In this document: one piece after another, positions 1 through 12,107 of the stretch
Layout: every line of letters starts with the position of its first letter
Numbering within the stretch: position 1 is the first letter of the stretch
NCBI GenBank assembly: GCA_963678675.1
Contig: OY783197.1
Coordinates: forward strand, 29,385,470 to 29,449,469
DNA length: 64,000 bases
From: Xiphydria camelus
Taxonomy: Eukaryota; Arthropoda; Insecta; Hymenoptera; Xiphydriidae
Direction of reading: 5' to 3'
Notes under the pieces: model-generated
Told to the model about the DNA's origin: nothing
The model's input: only the letters and a program-made list of their open reading frames with translations
The model's database searches: none
Translations under genes and position numbers: made by a program

Positions 1-3000
1 CCTCTCTGATAATATGGCATTAATGCGTACGCGCGTCCGTTAACCGACTTCGGTGAAGCGGAAAATGTAACCGCACCCCGACGGCGACACCTGCTTCTTT
101 CCGACCGCGAGTCTCCGGCGATCTGGTCGTAGATCGGAGAGCGGAGGAAAGGGCGGCGCCCCGATTTCGTTACGCGAAATTCGATCGGACTTGGAAGGGG
201 ACGAGACAACCTCCGCGCTCCGCGATGTGACGTCGTGCTGGCGCCCACGTGGTCGTGACGTGGTTCGACATACGTGCGTATAAGTGTTGATATTACTTCG
301 GTGTGAGTACCTATCTATCGTTTGGCGAACAAAAAAATGAAACGATCGCTCCGCAACGTCGCTGGGCTCTTTCCGCAGCGGATTCTACCGCGCGTCTCCG
401 CTCCACTTTCGCGCGGAGGCCTTGCGCTTCGCTCGCGGAAGAAATTACAGCTACCGCGGTTTACAAATCCATAATTCTATTTATAGTCGAAGTACTCTTG
501 CCCGCGCGCTCTCGAAGAGCACGAGAAGTGAGGTTCAAGCCCACACACGGCGACGACCGGGTGAAGGACCGGGTGGGGAGTAGCCCCCGCGTTTCATTTG
601 ATCCGGATCGATTCGTTGATGAGAAGAGTCGTCCGGCCGAATCGAATCTCCCTTTCCTCCACTTTCTCCTCGTTCGAGACGCATCACCGCAAAGTCGCCA
701 CATAGCTCAGAGAGAGAGCGAGAATTAAACGGCGAATATAGGGAAGACGGGAATCGCGCATCGAGATCGGCAATTTATCGAAAATGCATAAATACATCGT
801 CTCTCGGCATACTCGTTCGATCGTCCACGAGCGGAGCTACAGTGGAGTGGAATAAATGCCCCGCATGTCCCATACGTCGCGCCCACAATACCGCGTTCTC
901 GCGTTTATACGCGCGCGCGCGCCCGCCCTTGAGTCTTGAGTAGAAGAGAGGCCGCCCCGCGTTCCACCTCGCGTAGGTACGTCTGTCTGCGCGGTGACAT
1001 GCAATGTTCTCGCGGACATCGGACCCTCTTCCGCACAGGACTACACAAAACGTTCTCTCCGGTACCGCGAGATCATTTTTTTTTTTTTTTTTCGCCCGTC
1101 TCGCTCTCCGCACCTTCTCCGCCGTCAACGGTGCGCCTACACGTCGCTGCGACACCCGTCGAACGAGCGCGTGACGTCGGAGGCAAAAAATCGCAGTCTC
1201 CCGTATCACGGCAGTCGACGATATCGACCGCGCGAGGAACGCCGCACGCAGTTCCCGGATCTCGGGTCGTAGGTACCGGTACACGTATGTGTACCCATAC
1301 CGGACCCGATCGCTCCTCCCTCGCCGAAGAGGCTCGAGTTACGACGTCGAATCGCGGAGGCGGACGGGATTCTCGTCGATGTGTGTCTACCTTCCAACCC
1401 ACACGGCGCGGTCGCTCGCGTCGCGTAGGCACCGCGTTCCTTATAAGAGCCGACTCGACGATCATTGGGCTCTCGCGCGCGCGTTGACGTTGTCGGATCT
1501 TTTCAGGGGGAGATAGATCCCCCGTGTACGTCCATCCCTCTTGAATCGCGCGATCGGACATGGACTCGCGCGTCAGTCCGGAGGAAGGAGTACCGCTTCT
1601 CGGGGGACGAGGAAGCAACGGCGATTGTCCCCGGGATTCGTTAAAATTAACCCTCCGCGCAACGAAAGCGGGAAGCCGATCCATCGGCGTTGCGCCGTGC
1701 CGCGCCGCGCCGCGCGGATTCTCTTCACGAGAGAATCGATTTTCACGAGAGCGACGCGAAGACGCGCGGACGCGCGGCTTTCGAATTCACCGAAGCGTCC
1801 GAGATCCGAGCAGTACGCGGCGCGGCTTCAAAACCTCGACGCGTCTCGATAGCCTCACACACGGCTGACCGATTTTTCTTTCGTCTTCTCGTTTACACGC
1901 GTGTCTACACTTCGCGAAAGGCCCCGACCGCGCGGTGCAACGGCGATTCCATCTCTTTTCTTGTCATTCGTCGGGGCGCCGGAGACGCGCGCGAATCGGA
2001 GATCTTCTCGCTTCGCGCGAAGACTTGACGCGAATGCGAACAGCGAATACGCCGCAACCCGTAACGCGGCGCGAAGCGGATCGATCGGCGGCCCATTTGT
2101 CGCATAAATCGTCGACCACGGCGCCGCTATCGCTCCCCTCTCGCGAGAAAAGAATCGCCTTTCTCGCCAAATAAACGGCTCGCCGCGCGACGCGCATCGA
2201 CTGTCACGCGCGGGGTTGCCGACAAAATCGTCCTCTCTCGCAACCCGCGCCGCCGCCGGGTAACCCACCTTCGTTCGTTTCGATCGCTTCGAGGCTCGCG
2301 TTTCTCGACTGGCGATCGACGCGCGCGGTTGCGTCACGGACGACCACCCACGAATCGAAAGAAAACCGCCCCGGCAGCCGGTTCGCTTTCCCGTCGATCG
2401 CCCGCGAATCGGAGGGGAGGCGGGACCGCTGCGCGGCGAAGGGTTTGCTATCGCGCGGTGAGTACCTACCCGATACGATTAGCCGTGTTACGGTCGATGC
2501 ACGCGAGTCCGCGCGATATGTACCGCGCTTACCCCCCATGGGAGGACGTTCCGCGAAAACGGTAGCGATTCTAAGTACATCCGTACGCGTCGTTTCGTTC
2601 CAAGGCTGTAACGCGGGTGCACCTTTGATTAAAACACGCGTGGAATAGCTGCGAGTGGGTGCTTCGGAAAGGCTCCGTGGGCATCATCGCGGCACTTCGA
2701 TCAGCGCGCGGCTGCTCGATGGAGCGTGATCTCGCCGTAGTACCGTCGATCTCCAGAGGGGAGGATCGTGAGAGTGTCTCGTGGTTCGATCTCTCGCGTC
2801 ATCCCCGTCAAACTTCCGTTCGTCCGGATTGTTTCCGAGTCGCGCGGTACTCCTTCTATTCTGCGGAACAACGAGGCGCTCGGACGCGAAAGCTCCGTTT
2901 TCTCCTCTACTTTCCCGTTCGACCTTCGCACCGGTCGAACCGCGATGCACGACGCGGCGCGGCGCGGCGCGGCGCGGCGCGGCACGACTCGCGCCTGTCC

Positions 3001-4294
3001 CACCCGGCTCCTTTGATCCGCTTCCGAAGCGGGGACCCGTTTTTGGAGGACGGCGAAAAAATCGGTTTCCTCCTTCCATCGCGGACGGACACTGACAATC
3101 TGCCGCTGGAGCTTCGTTTTTCACCCTCTTCGACTATATATTATTTTTGCGAAAGGGAGTCGTTAATTCGATCGTTTGACACTCGCATCTCGCGCGTATC
3201 AATTACTTTGAGATTTACTCGGAAAACTTTCACCCCGCTAAACGTCCCTACGTCCGCTGTACCTATCCCATATCCTTCTGCTGACTGCACTTGCATACAA
3301 ATTCTACGACGCGATGAGTAAGTTTCCGCGGGCCGAGCGTTATAAAACGCTCGTAACTTCCCTTCGCAACGACGAGAGGCGGCTTGAGCCGAGTAGAAAT
3401 TGTACTTTCGAATGCGATAAATCCCGCGGTCTGTATGATTTCCCGGCAAGCTCATTCGCGCGCGCGCGCGCGCGCGCCTATACGTATACGCGCGTAACGC
3501 GAGGTGAGACTCGAGGAGTGAAACCGACCAAGCGTGACGAGGACGAGGTTATTACGAGCTAGCACCGACACTACGCGTACGCGCGAGTAAAAGCCGAAAG
3601 GATGGCCTAGCGCGTACCGGAGCCACGCGTTATTTTCACGTAAAAAAGTCCTCGAGTTTCACCTCGTGGTTCATGTCGCGGCTCGCGAGCCCCGTAAAAT
3701 GCGGCTGCCGTCTTGTGGCGAGCGCGCACGCTTCGGTCTTACCGCGTACCTACACCACAGAAGGAGAATCGTCCCTTTCTCCGCGAGAATTGACGCACGG
3801 AGCGAGCGCACGCGTGTCTAACCGGAAATGCGTTTAGCGGGGGGTCGTCTCGAATTTTTCTTGAAAATCGTGTGCCACGCGCACGTCACCACGGGTTTCG
3901 GACTGCGTACGTAGAGAGAGAGAGAGAGAGAGAGCGTTGGTATCACAGTCACTTTCGGCACCGCCGAGGAGACAAATATTTTGACGCGACCCGACGACGG
4001 ATGATTCCACACCGCGCACCACTTTCGACGAAACGTTGACGCATCGGAGCGATGCCACGTGGTAACCGTGCGACGAAGAAAGCCTGCGGTATAGCTATCA
4101 CGCATCCACACAATTCCTGCGTAGGTATCGTTGCGCGATGATACGTCGAGAAAAAGACGAGTCGAATCGCGTGCGAATCCCCGCGTCTCAGCGTTTCAAC
4201 CTGCGCGCCGTTTTGAGCTCGCCCCCCGTTCTGTTCGCAGCAGTGTAACAGCGGATCGACGGAGGGTGTGGTGGCGAGCAGCGGCGGTGGCGGC
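1..4294. other. CpG-rich non-coding flank upstream of the coiled-coil gene
   Basis: I see no supportable gene here. Open frames on both strands are arginine/serine-rich and overlap each other, as CpG-rich DNA produces by chance. They have no recognisable domain. The stretch holds a T-run near 1077-1091, a (GGCGC)n run near 2955-2985, a (CG)n run near 3459-3477 and a (GA)n run at 3912-3934. It probably includes the promoter and 5' untranslated region of the gene starting at 4295, but I cannot point to a TATA box or transcription start. Confidence 0.6.
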
Positions 4295-5170
4295 ATGGAC
4301 TGTCTGCCCCTGAGACCGGGACCGTTTCACTACCTCTTCAGCGAGCAGGCCAAGTCCCTGGTCGCCCTACAGGAGCTGCAGAATGAGGTCGGCACTCTCC
4401 TCGAATTCCGGGATCTCGTCATCGAGATGTTCCCAAACCTCCGGCACAAGATGGCCACCTCGACGTCAGGCTGCTCCGCAGCGGTGTCCGCGATGACCTC
4501 GACCCAGAGCTCAAACATTCCGCTGCCGCTGTCGAGCCCGTCCTCGCGGAGGATCAGCGAATGGGAGCCGGGCAGAGTGAAGAGACGAGCGCCGCGCGAG
4601 GGTGAGCCCTCTTCCTCCTCCTCCTCGTTGCCTCGGAGTCGCAGCAACTCGCACAGCGGCGGCAACAAGAACAGCAACAGCGCAACCGTGCAGGACTCCG
4701 GCTTCAGCACGGAGACGTCGTCCAAGGATAGCGCCTCGACGGCGATTCCGCGACCGATCAGCCCGCGACCGCTGCTGGACGAGGCCGAGGACGAGCTGTG
4801 GAACCTCCTCGACGTCATCCATCGGAGGGGCGTGAGACTTCGAGAGGAGGTCGAGTGTCTTCAGGGTAGATTGGAGAGCGTCGCGCCGGAGGAACTCGGA
4901 CTTTCCGAGGACGTGTCGGAGGCTGTGAGAAAGGTCGCCAGGCCGGAGGAGGAGGAGGAGGAGGTGGCGCGTTTGAGGAGAGAGAAGGAGCAACTGTTGG
5001 ACAAGGTGGCCGAATTGGAAGCGGAGACGATATCGAGTCGCGCTCGGGCGCGGGAGTTGCAGTCGGAATTGGCCGCGTTATCGGCGCTCAAGAGCGGCCT
5101 GGAGGATCGCCTCAGGGCGAGTGGTCTCGAGGGCAAGTTCGAAATACGCGCTCCCGATGCTCAGAGGATA

Positions 5171-5207
<37 letters not shown>

Positions 5208-6148
5208 CGTTGTCGGCGACTCCCATCGTTTCAATCTCCTCGCCGAAGGGCGGCGTCAACCTTCGGAGCAAATCCGGTGGTTCCGCCTTCGCTTCGGTGG
5301 TGCCCAACAAAGTGCACAAGAATCGATTCAGAACGAGGACCATCGAGAAGAACGTGCTGGCGAACGTGACGCGGTCGACCGAGCCGTCGGAGGATGCGGA
5401 AGCGAGTGTCGAGGAGAGAAGGGCAAGACTGGGCGCGTTGGATGCCGTATTGGCGTCGCCGAAACGCGTAGCTCGCGTGAAGGACGTCGACTCGACCAAG
5501 ATCGCCGCCATTCTACGGGAACACTCGCCGCTGGAGCTTCAGCGACATCTCATCACCAGTACCATCCACAATGAGGTGAGGGCTTGCGCATTCGATAAAC
5601 AGAGAGACAGACCAGAAACCCTATATCGACGCGGTCTTTCGTTCGTGCCTAAAATTGTTTGCTTCTTTCCATTTCGAAGGTTCTGCAGAAGAGGCTGGGC
5701 GAAGCGGAGAAGAGCAGCGAATACTTGTCGGAGAGATTGGACAAGGCGCGCGAGGAGAACGACGACCTGAGATTCCAGGTGAGCGTACACACGCGGCACT
5801 CGGCTCGGTCGATGCGATCCTCGCCGCGCTCTCACGTTGCCGGTTTTTTCGCCTTTCAGCTGGAGGAGAGAAATATCGAGCTGGAGGGTACGCGCGCTCG
5901 AGTTCGAGTGCTGGAGCGGCTGCAGCAGAGGCCGCCGACGGAGGTCGATCCCGACACGGAGGCCGAGCAGCCGCGATGCGAGCACAGCGGCGGACCCGAA
6001 CCCGGCAGCAGCACCGAGTCCGCCCGCGATCACCACCGGGCCGTCGAGGTCAAACCGTCACCGCGACGTCGTCCTAGTCGAATTCCCCTTCTCGGGGCAA
6101 AGCCCGCGGCCCCCAAGCCGCCGCCGCCGCCACCACCACCACCGTCGT

Positions 6149-6214
<66 letters not shown>

Positions 6215-9200
6215 CGACGCACGGAAGGAACGACAGTAGAGAATCGTTCAAGTCACTGACGAGACCGCCACGGGATTCTAGTCGCGATAGCCTCGGCGGA
6301 AAGTCCCTATCCAAAGCGCGAGACTCCAGCCGGGAGTCGCTGAATAAGAGCCTACCGAAAAGTAACCGAGAGTCCAGCAGGGAGTCCCTGAACAAGTCGT
6401 TGCCTCGTAACAATTCCAGCCGAGACTCCCTAAATAAATCCTCCTCGCTGTCCCGCGCGCGAGACTCGCTGGAGTCTAGCAACCTCGGAGCTTCCCCCGG
6501 CGCTCCTCCTCGGCGACCACCTGCTCCTGCTCGGCGATCCCACAGTCTGGCCCGCGCCTCCGTCGATTCCGACACCGGCAAGGTACGACCCGTCAAGCAA
6601 TCCAATTGGAGCAACTGGCTCAAGTCGACGTTGACGTTCAACGGCCCGACGTAGTAGAGGGAGCCGAGCCTAACACCGCGTTAGGGGGATAAAGCGAGCC
6701 GCTTCTAACAGTTCCGTTCGTTCCTACGTCCCGGGCCGATCGAGACCCGCGTCTCGCTACCATTTCATACTACCATCTTACCACACCGCTCACCTCAACC
6801 CTCACCGTACCGCAACCGCCTATCGCGTCGTTGTTGTCGTCGTACGTCGACGTTCGACGTCTCGCCACCACCGATGCTCTCCCGTTCCTTCTTCGCACGC
6901 CACCACCTCCCCGTGCCCGCCACCGAGGCACTCGTCACCGTCCTCCTTGGTCCATGCGGGTACGCGTCCCGTACGATCTTCCGTTTCCACCCGAGTCTCT
7001 CTTCAATCAGGTTTAATTTCCAGTTTCAGTCCGCTACGTCTACTACTACCTCTACGAGAGATAGGATTTTCTAGAGTAAACACTGTCCTCTCTCGCCTCT
7101 CTACGGTTGCCTCTGTACCGCACATCCGTACCGACACCGACACGGAGAAAAAAAAAAGTCAAAAATACGCCCGACCGCGCGACGCGAACTAGACGGGACG
7201 AGACGAGACGAGACGAGACGAGACGAGACGAGACGAGACGAGACGCAACGACATGCGACGCAACGACACGACACGACAGGCGTGCCGCATCGACACCTCT
7301 GTGTCGATCGATATTGCCGTAATTATCGCCGGCCGATCGATCGATCGATCGACCGACCGACCGACCGACGGACCGACCATCCACTACCAAAAGTCTGATC
7401 TGGAGCGCGGGTGAGCGTGAGCGTTCGAGCCCGTCCCCGGCCGTCTGATACGCAAAATGGCCCCTTCTCGCGTCCGTCGGTTTCTCGTAAGTTGTGCTTC
7501 TTTTATTATCATTTGCTTCGACGCTTCTCTTGGATGTGGTGAGCTGTAGCCTGTGTGTACCGAAACTTGGTATATATCCACCAGTAGTGCGGTAGTACCT
7601 CATCCCTGGACTTTTGGCATGTGCACGCACGATTAGTCGAAACGATGAGGATTTACGCGCGAATCCACCTCCCGCGACCGTGGATCAGCGAGCCTGCAAC
7701 CGAGTATGTACTTGGCCGTGAGACGAGCGAGACGTTTCGTTGTCAAAATTGGCTCGCGCGTCGGTGTTTGAATCGTGGCGCGATCCGCAATTTGTACGCG
7801 GAATCGAATGGTTTGTACCGGATCGCCGTCGCGTTTAAACGAGGAGATCTGCAGATCGAGTGCGTGAAACGGAAAGAGGTTTCGCCGCTCGTTGGTCAAA
7901 AGGTAGTACGCTGGAGGAGTAGTTGGTTGGTGTTTTTGGTGTCACCTCGTTCACACACACAAACACGCATGCGCACCGTTCCTCCGACCGCGGTATCGAG
8001 AGGGTGCATTTCGAGCCCCGACGATCATCTCGACGTCCCTCCCGCACTCTGTCCCTCCCAATTCCTCGCCATGGTTTTTACGTCACATTCTCGATTTTCG
8101 CAACGTTTCCGAAGGGAGATAAAGAAGAGGGAAACGAATCGATTTCGCGACATCGACTACGACACGCACGCCAGTTTCCCGTATCCTACGCTCCAACGAA
8201 TTAACACGAATTCCACGCTATACGCGCCTACTTTTTTTCTTTTTTTGGCACGGCGAACCACCCTCCCCTACACGCGACTCTTTGAAAAACGCGATTGTCC
8301 GGATCCGCCGCCGGAACGTGTTTCCTTCTAAAACCTACTCGTATTATCGAATTTGTTTGCCCTTTCATTTGCTCGAATTCGATTTTATTTGCGGGCGCAG
8401 CCTAGCCAATATGGGACGTAGTCTCGCGCGTTGAAATGGCATACGATTGATTCGATGAGAGAAAGAGAGTGAGAAAAAGAGAGAAACGTGAATCGCGGTC
8501 ATACGCTTACCTGCTTGGCCTGTAGTTCGTTGCCAGTACTGCGCGACCATCGCGGGGCTAATAACGCAGCTCAAAACTTTGACTCTTTGAGCTGCGAGGC
8601 GAGCTTTCAAGTATCTACGTATTAAGTACACTCGTGGATAGATACATCCGATTCGTCACCTTTTTGTCGAGGCGTCCGTCGTCACTCGACGATTCGATAT
8701 AAATGTGTATGTGTAACGATTCGGACGGCGGCCAGGAAAAATTGGGATCATTTCTCGCTACGCGAAATATAATTCCGAATGCACGTTTGTGGGTGATTTC
8801 AGCTCTTCGGGGGATAACGATTTCGTACGGCTTTTGATTAAAATTGGGCATTTCGAACGTTCTCTTACATTTTTTTTTCCCCCGCTTCGTATGTTCGCGC
8901 GATGGTATCGGAGTAGATTTTTATTTTATTTTTTATCGGTACAACAAGCCATACATATATCTTCGCCGCGTTTGCTGTTCACGCGTACGTACATTATTAA
9001 TCACGCGCGGATGACTGTGGGGTAGGTAGTGTCGGCGACGAAAGAGAAAGCAATAGAAGGGAAGCGCAGAGTGGGACGCGTATGTAAGATTTGCACGTCT
9101 CGAGAGAGAGAGTGATTATTTGAGATCAAATGTTATTAATGTGCGGTAGCGATCGAGAGATGTTATCGACAAAGAGGTGTCGTTGCGTTTCCGTTGCAAT

Positions 9201-9952
9201 CGCTTCGAGTTAATCGATTTCACAGTTTTACAAGAATTACCCTTCGGCACGACTATGGCACAATTTTTCCTATATCGTTACCAACATTTTTTCCAAAAAC
9301 GCACAAAGCGATTTTTTTTTTTTTCGGCACGTAACTCTACAGCTTCCACCGAGCCACGAGACATTTGCGTGTATGCGAGAAAGTAAGATCCGACACATTT
9401 TAGCATAATTTTCCACCATTGGAGAGAGTATTGTAATCATCTTTTTCGAATTACTACGCGATGTAATATCAATCGCGTGAATACTCCCCGAATATTCACC
9501 GACTCTCGAGTCTCTCAAATTCTTCGAGAGATTCAACCCGGACGTAGCCTACGATCCCTTCGATTGCAACGGAAGACGCGGATGGAGCGATTAGCGCGCA
9601 ACGAGGTCATACTCACCCTATCGATATTTTCCAGGGTTTCACCGACCCTCCGAGTTCTTGGTGCTCGACGAGCGGCAGCTTTCGGCACAGCGACTCGTCG
9701 CTGTATCCGGACTCGCTCAATCAGGAGGAGAACTCCTCGGTGACCGGATCAACCCGGGTCGAGTTTATCCTGGGCTCGCCAACCAGGCGCTTCCGCACCA
9801 GTTCCGCCTGGCCACCGCGTTACTTCGACAGCATCGACTCCGCGGCGATGATGGCGGAGAGTCTTCTCACCGACGAGTTTCCGCCACGACGCGGAGAGGC
9901 GCTGGCAGAATGCGATTCCCTCGAGGGCCATCCCGTCTCTAGCGTGGGCTGA
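4295..9952 (+). CDS. Coiled-coil, polyQ and Ser-rich repeat protein, unknown function, two alternative 3' ends
   Basis: I do not recognise the family with certainty. Exons are 4295-5575, 5680-5778, 5860-6582 and 9635-9952, all in phase 0 (806 residues). If the donor at 6583 (AAG|GTACGA) is not used, exon 3 reads on to a stop at 6654 (724 residues). The start is the ATG at 4295 (MDCLPLRPGPF); the upstream in-frame GTG is not credible. The protein begins with a conserved-looking block (residues 1-55), then a Ser-rich stretch with DSGFSTETSSKDS. A predicted coiled coil follows (about 165-275), then polyQ (about 292-303), a second coiled coil across exons 2-3, and polyPro/polyThr encoded by CCG/ACG repeats (6118-6213). 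Near the end of exon 3 are imperfect repeats of SSRESLNKSLP. This composition suits a cytoskeletal or scaffolding role, which is inference only. Confidence 0.72.
6655..9634 (+). other. Long last intron of the coiled-coil gene, or 3' UTR of its short form
   Basis: No coding sequence is supported. If the donor at 6583 is used, this is intron. If not, its first part is 3' UTR following the TAG at 6652-6654. It carries a (GACGA)n pentanucleotide run near 7195-7246 and a (GATC/GACC)n run near 7334-7371. Frames across these repeats look like Arg/Asp or Ser/Arg repeats and are not genes. Confidence 0.5.
7195..7246. repeat. (GACGA)n pentanucleotide minisatellite
   Basis: About nine units of ACGAG/GACGA, followed by degenerating ACGACA units up to about 7278. 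Confidence 0.9.
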
Positions 9953-12107
9953 GCTCTACGAGGTTGGCGTACGAGTTCTGGGTTATCGTTGGGCTTTGCG
10001 TTAAGTTCGTTGAGTCAAAGAGGCACGAATTTGCGCAAGAAGCGCGTCAACGAAGCCCAACGACGATTCGACTTCCGGGTGATCTCTGCAGCGAGAGACG
10101 CGATTGGCCAAAGCTTTTTGGGTCCTCCGTGGAAAGGCCCGAAGGAGGAGGAGAAGGAGGAGGAGGAGAAGGAGGAGGAGGAGGAGGAGGAGGAGCGAGC
10201 AGTGAGTCGAAAGTTCGTATTCAATGGCGTGCATTCTGAATATTTACCGAGAATCTCGGAAATTTGAGGTAGTCCAATTGTGCGCGTAACGGGGTAGCGG
10301 CGATGCAACTGCTCGCCCCTTGACGCGCGATCGCGAAGAAGCGGAGATCGATAATATGCCAAAAAGAAAAATAGAGAGAGAGAAACGTAAATCCTTCTAG
10401 AACCGTCCAAATATCAATTGTTAAGCGGAACGATAGGAAGAAAATGGACAGAGAAAAATGCACCTCCGACGCGGTTTCATTCTCAACACGCGACTCTGAC
10501 ATCAAGAATGAGTTTGCCGAAGCAAACTTTGAATTACTTGGTCCCCCGTTCGACGAGGGCGACGTTGGTCGCTCTCATCGAACGAAACACTACTCGACCT
10601 CTCTACTTTTTATATTTCGCTCGAACGTCGAGTACGAATAGGTATAATAGTTGTAATTTGTTTTCGGGCCGCGCGTTCAGTCTCGTCGTTGCGCAGCAAT
10701 TTCGCGGCGTGCGCGCAATCTACAATAAACCCGAGCGCTCCGCGCACCCGCGGGCGAGATATCGCGCACCGGAAGTGACGCTATTTGTTTTTCTTCTCCG
10801 TCATTCGCGGCGCAATTAACGAAGCGAACGAGACGGATGGAGTGTTTCGCACAGTCGCGAAGGTGATTCATTCCACGTTGCACGTTTTTCAGTAGCAGCG
10901 ATGCCGTATTCCGAGGAGCATTTATACCGCGTTTATATAGTCGTTTTAGAGTCGTTTTGTGATTATCGCATCGATATACTTTTTCTTTCGTTATTATTAT
11001 TTATCGTCACTTCGGTGCGGCAGACGCGTCGTCCGTCGCGGTGTATCCGCGTGAATCTTGGCGCCGCGCGTTTTCCTTTCCCCTCGCATCGGACGATCTC
11101 CGTCGAGAGAGAAAAAGAGTCTGTCGTTCCAAGTTGCGCCGAGTTTCGGTACGTTCTCCACGAGTCACCGATACGAGGAGAAAGGAGGCGAGAAAATAAA
11201 CGGTAGTTTCTAACTTATCGATTACCGTGTCAGACTGAAAGGAGCTCTCTCGAGCGATCGCGCGTTTACCGCCAACTTAATTCCGTAATTCAGAAGTGAT
11301 TCTTAAACGAGCGATACTATATATATGACATATACTACACAGTTCCTCGCTTCAACCAATTTGTAATTCGTAATAACACGATGAAGACGAAGGTGACGAC
11401 GGACGACGGCGACGACGGCGACGATGATGACGAGAGTTTAATCGCGATCACAGAGCGAACATGTGATTTAGTTATATAAATACGAATATGTGATTAATCT
11501 AGCTAAGCGACGTAGTACTGCAAAGGACATTACTTATTACGCGTTAGTGCCTGACGAGCGCGGAGCTGCGCGCCGATGGAAACCGCGATGCGTTTCGATG
11601 TTTTCTACCGACGCGAAGCTAACGCGCGTAAAGAATAAGGAGGAAGGGAGAGGGGGTGAATCGCGACGCGAAGAGATAATGCTCAGATATTGAAATTTAA
11701 GCGAGCAGTGCGGGGCGAGTTCCTTCGTCCTTTGCAACTGCTCGCCGAAAAAAAAGGCTATTATTTTTATAATGTATCATGTTTACGAGTTAAATATCGC
11801 GGACGTCGAACGAGACGACGACGACGACGACGACGAAGAAAATGTTGAAAAGGCTTCGGCTCGGCAGCATCCTAATTATCGGTGATTGCGTCTGTCGTTG
11901 TATCATATAACTCTATCCGCTATAGAGACGTCCGGTTATTGTTTTATCGATACACATGGATACGCAAACACACTTGTACATAGGTGACATCGTAAAGTAT
12001 TTAAATAGTTTTAATGTAAATAAATTATATGTACCGAAAGCGCGATAACGCACGACAAGATTAATAAATTGAAATTACATAAAAGACAGTACGTCGGTAT
12101 TGTGTGT
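9953..12107 (+). other. 3' UTR of the coiled-coil gene and convergent intergenic spacer
   Basis: The stretch follows the TGA at 9950-9952. It holds a (GGA)n microsatellite (10142-10197) and becomes AT-richer near its end. A candidate polyadenylation signal AATAAA lies at 12019-12024, about 85 bases before the stop codon of the convergent polycystin gene. A 3' UTR of roughly 2 kb is therefore plausible. No gene is seen here. Confidence 0.5.
12019..12024 (+). terminator. Candidate poly(A) signal of the coiled-coil gene
   Basis: AATAAA on the plus strand in an AT-rich context just before the convergent polycystin gene. The assignment rests on position only. Confidence 0.35.

Noticed and set aside
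303..728. 141-residue frame on the plus strand
   Set aside because: Composition is Arg/Ser/Ala-rich as expected from CpG-rich DNA. It overlaps a frame on the other strand and has no domain or splice context.
1073..1684. 203-residue minus-strand frame and overlapping plus-strand frames
   Set aside because: Contains a Lys run from the T-tract and no family feature. Several competing frames of equal length overlap.
5161..5511. Minus-strand frame with a poly-Cys run opposite the polyQ of the coiled-coil gene
   Set aside because: A shadow of the CAG repeat. The plus-strand frame is supported by exon structure.
6030..6641. 203-residue minus-strand frame over the Ser-rich repeats
   Set aside because: A shadow of the plus-strand coding exon. 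Its Val and Gly runs come from the ACG/CCG repeats.
7330..7375. Possible tRNA or small RNA in the GATC/GACC region
   Set aside because: Only simple tetranucleotide repeats; no cloverleaf or A/B box could be found by eye.
7052..7630. 192-residue minus-strand frame with RLVSSRLVSSR repeats
   Set aside because: Created by the GACGA pentanucleotide repeat, not a protein repeat under selection.
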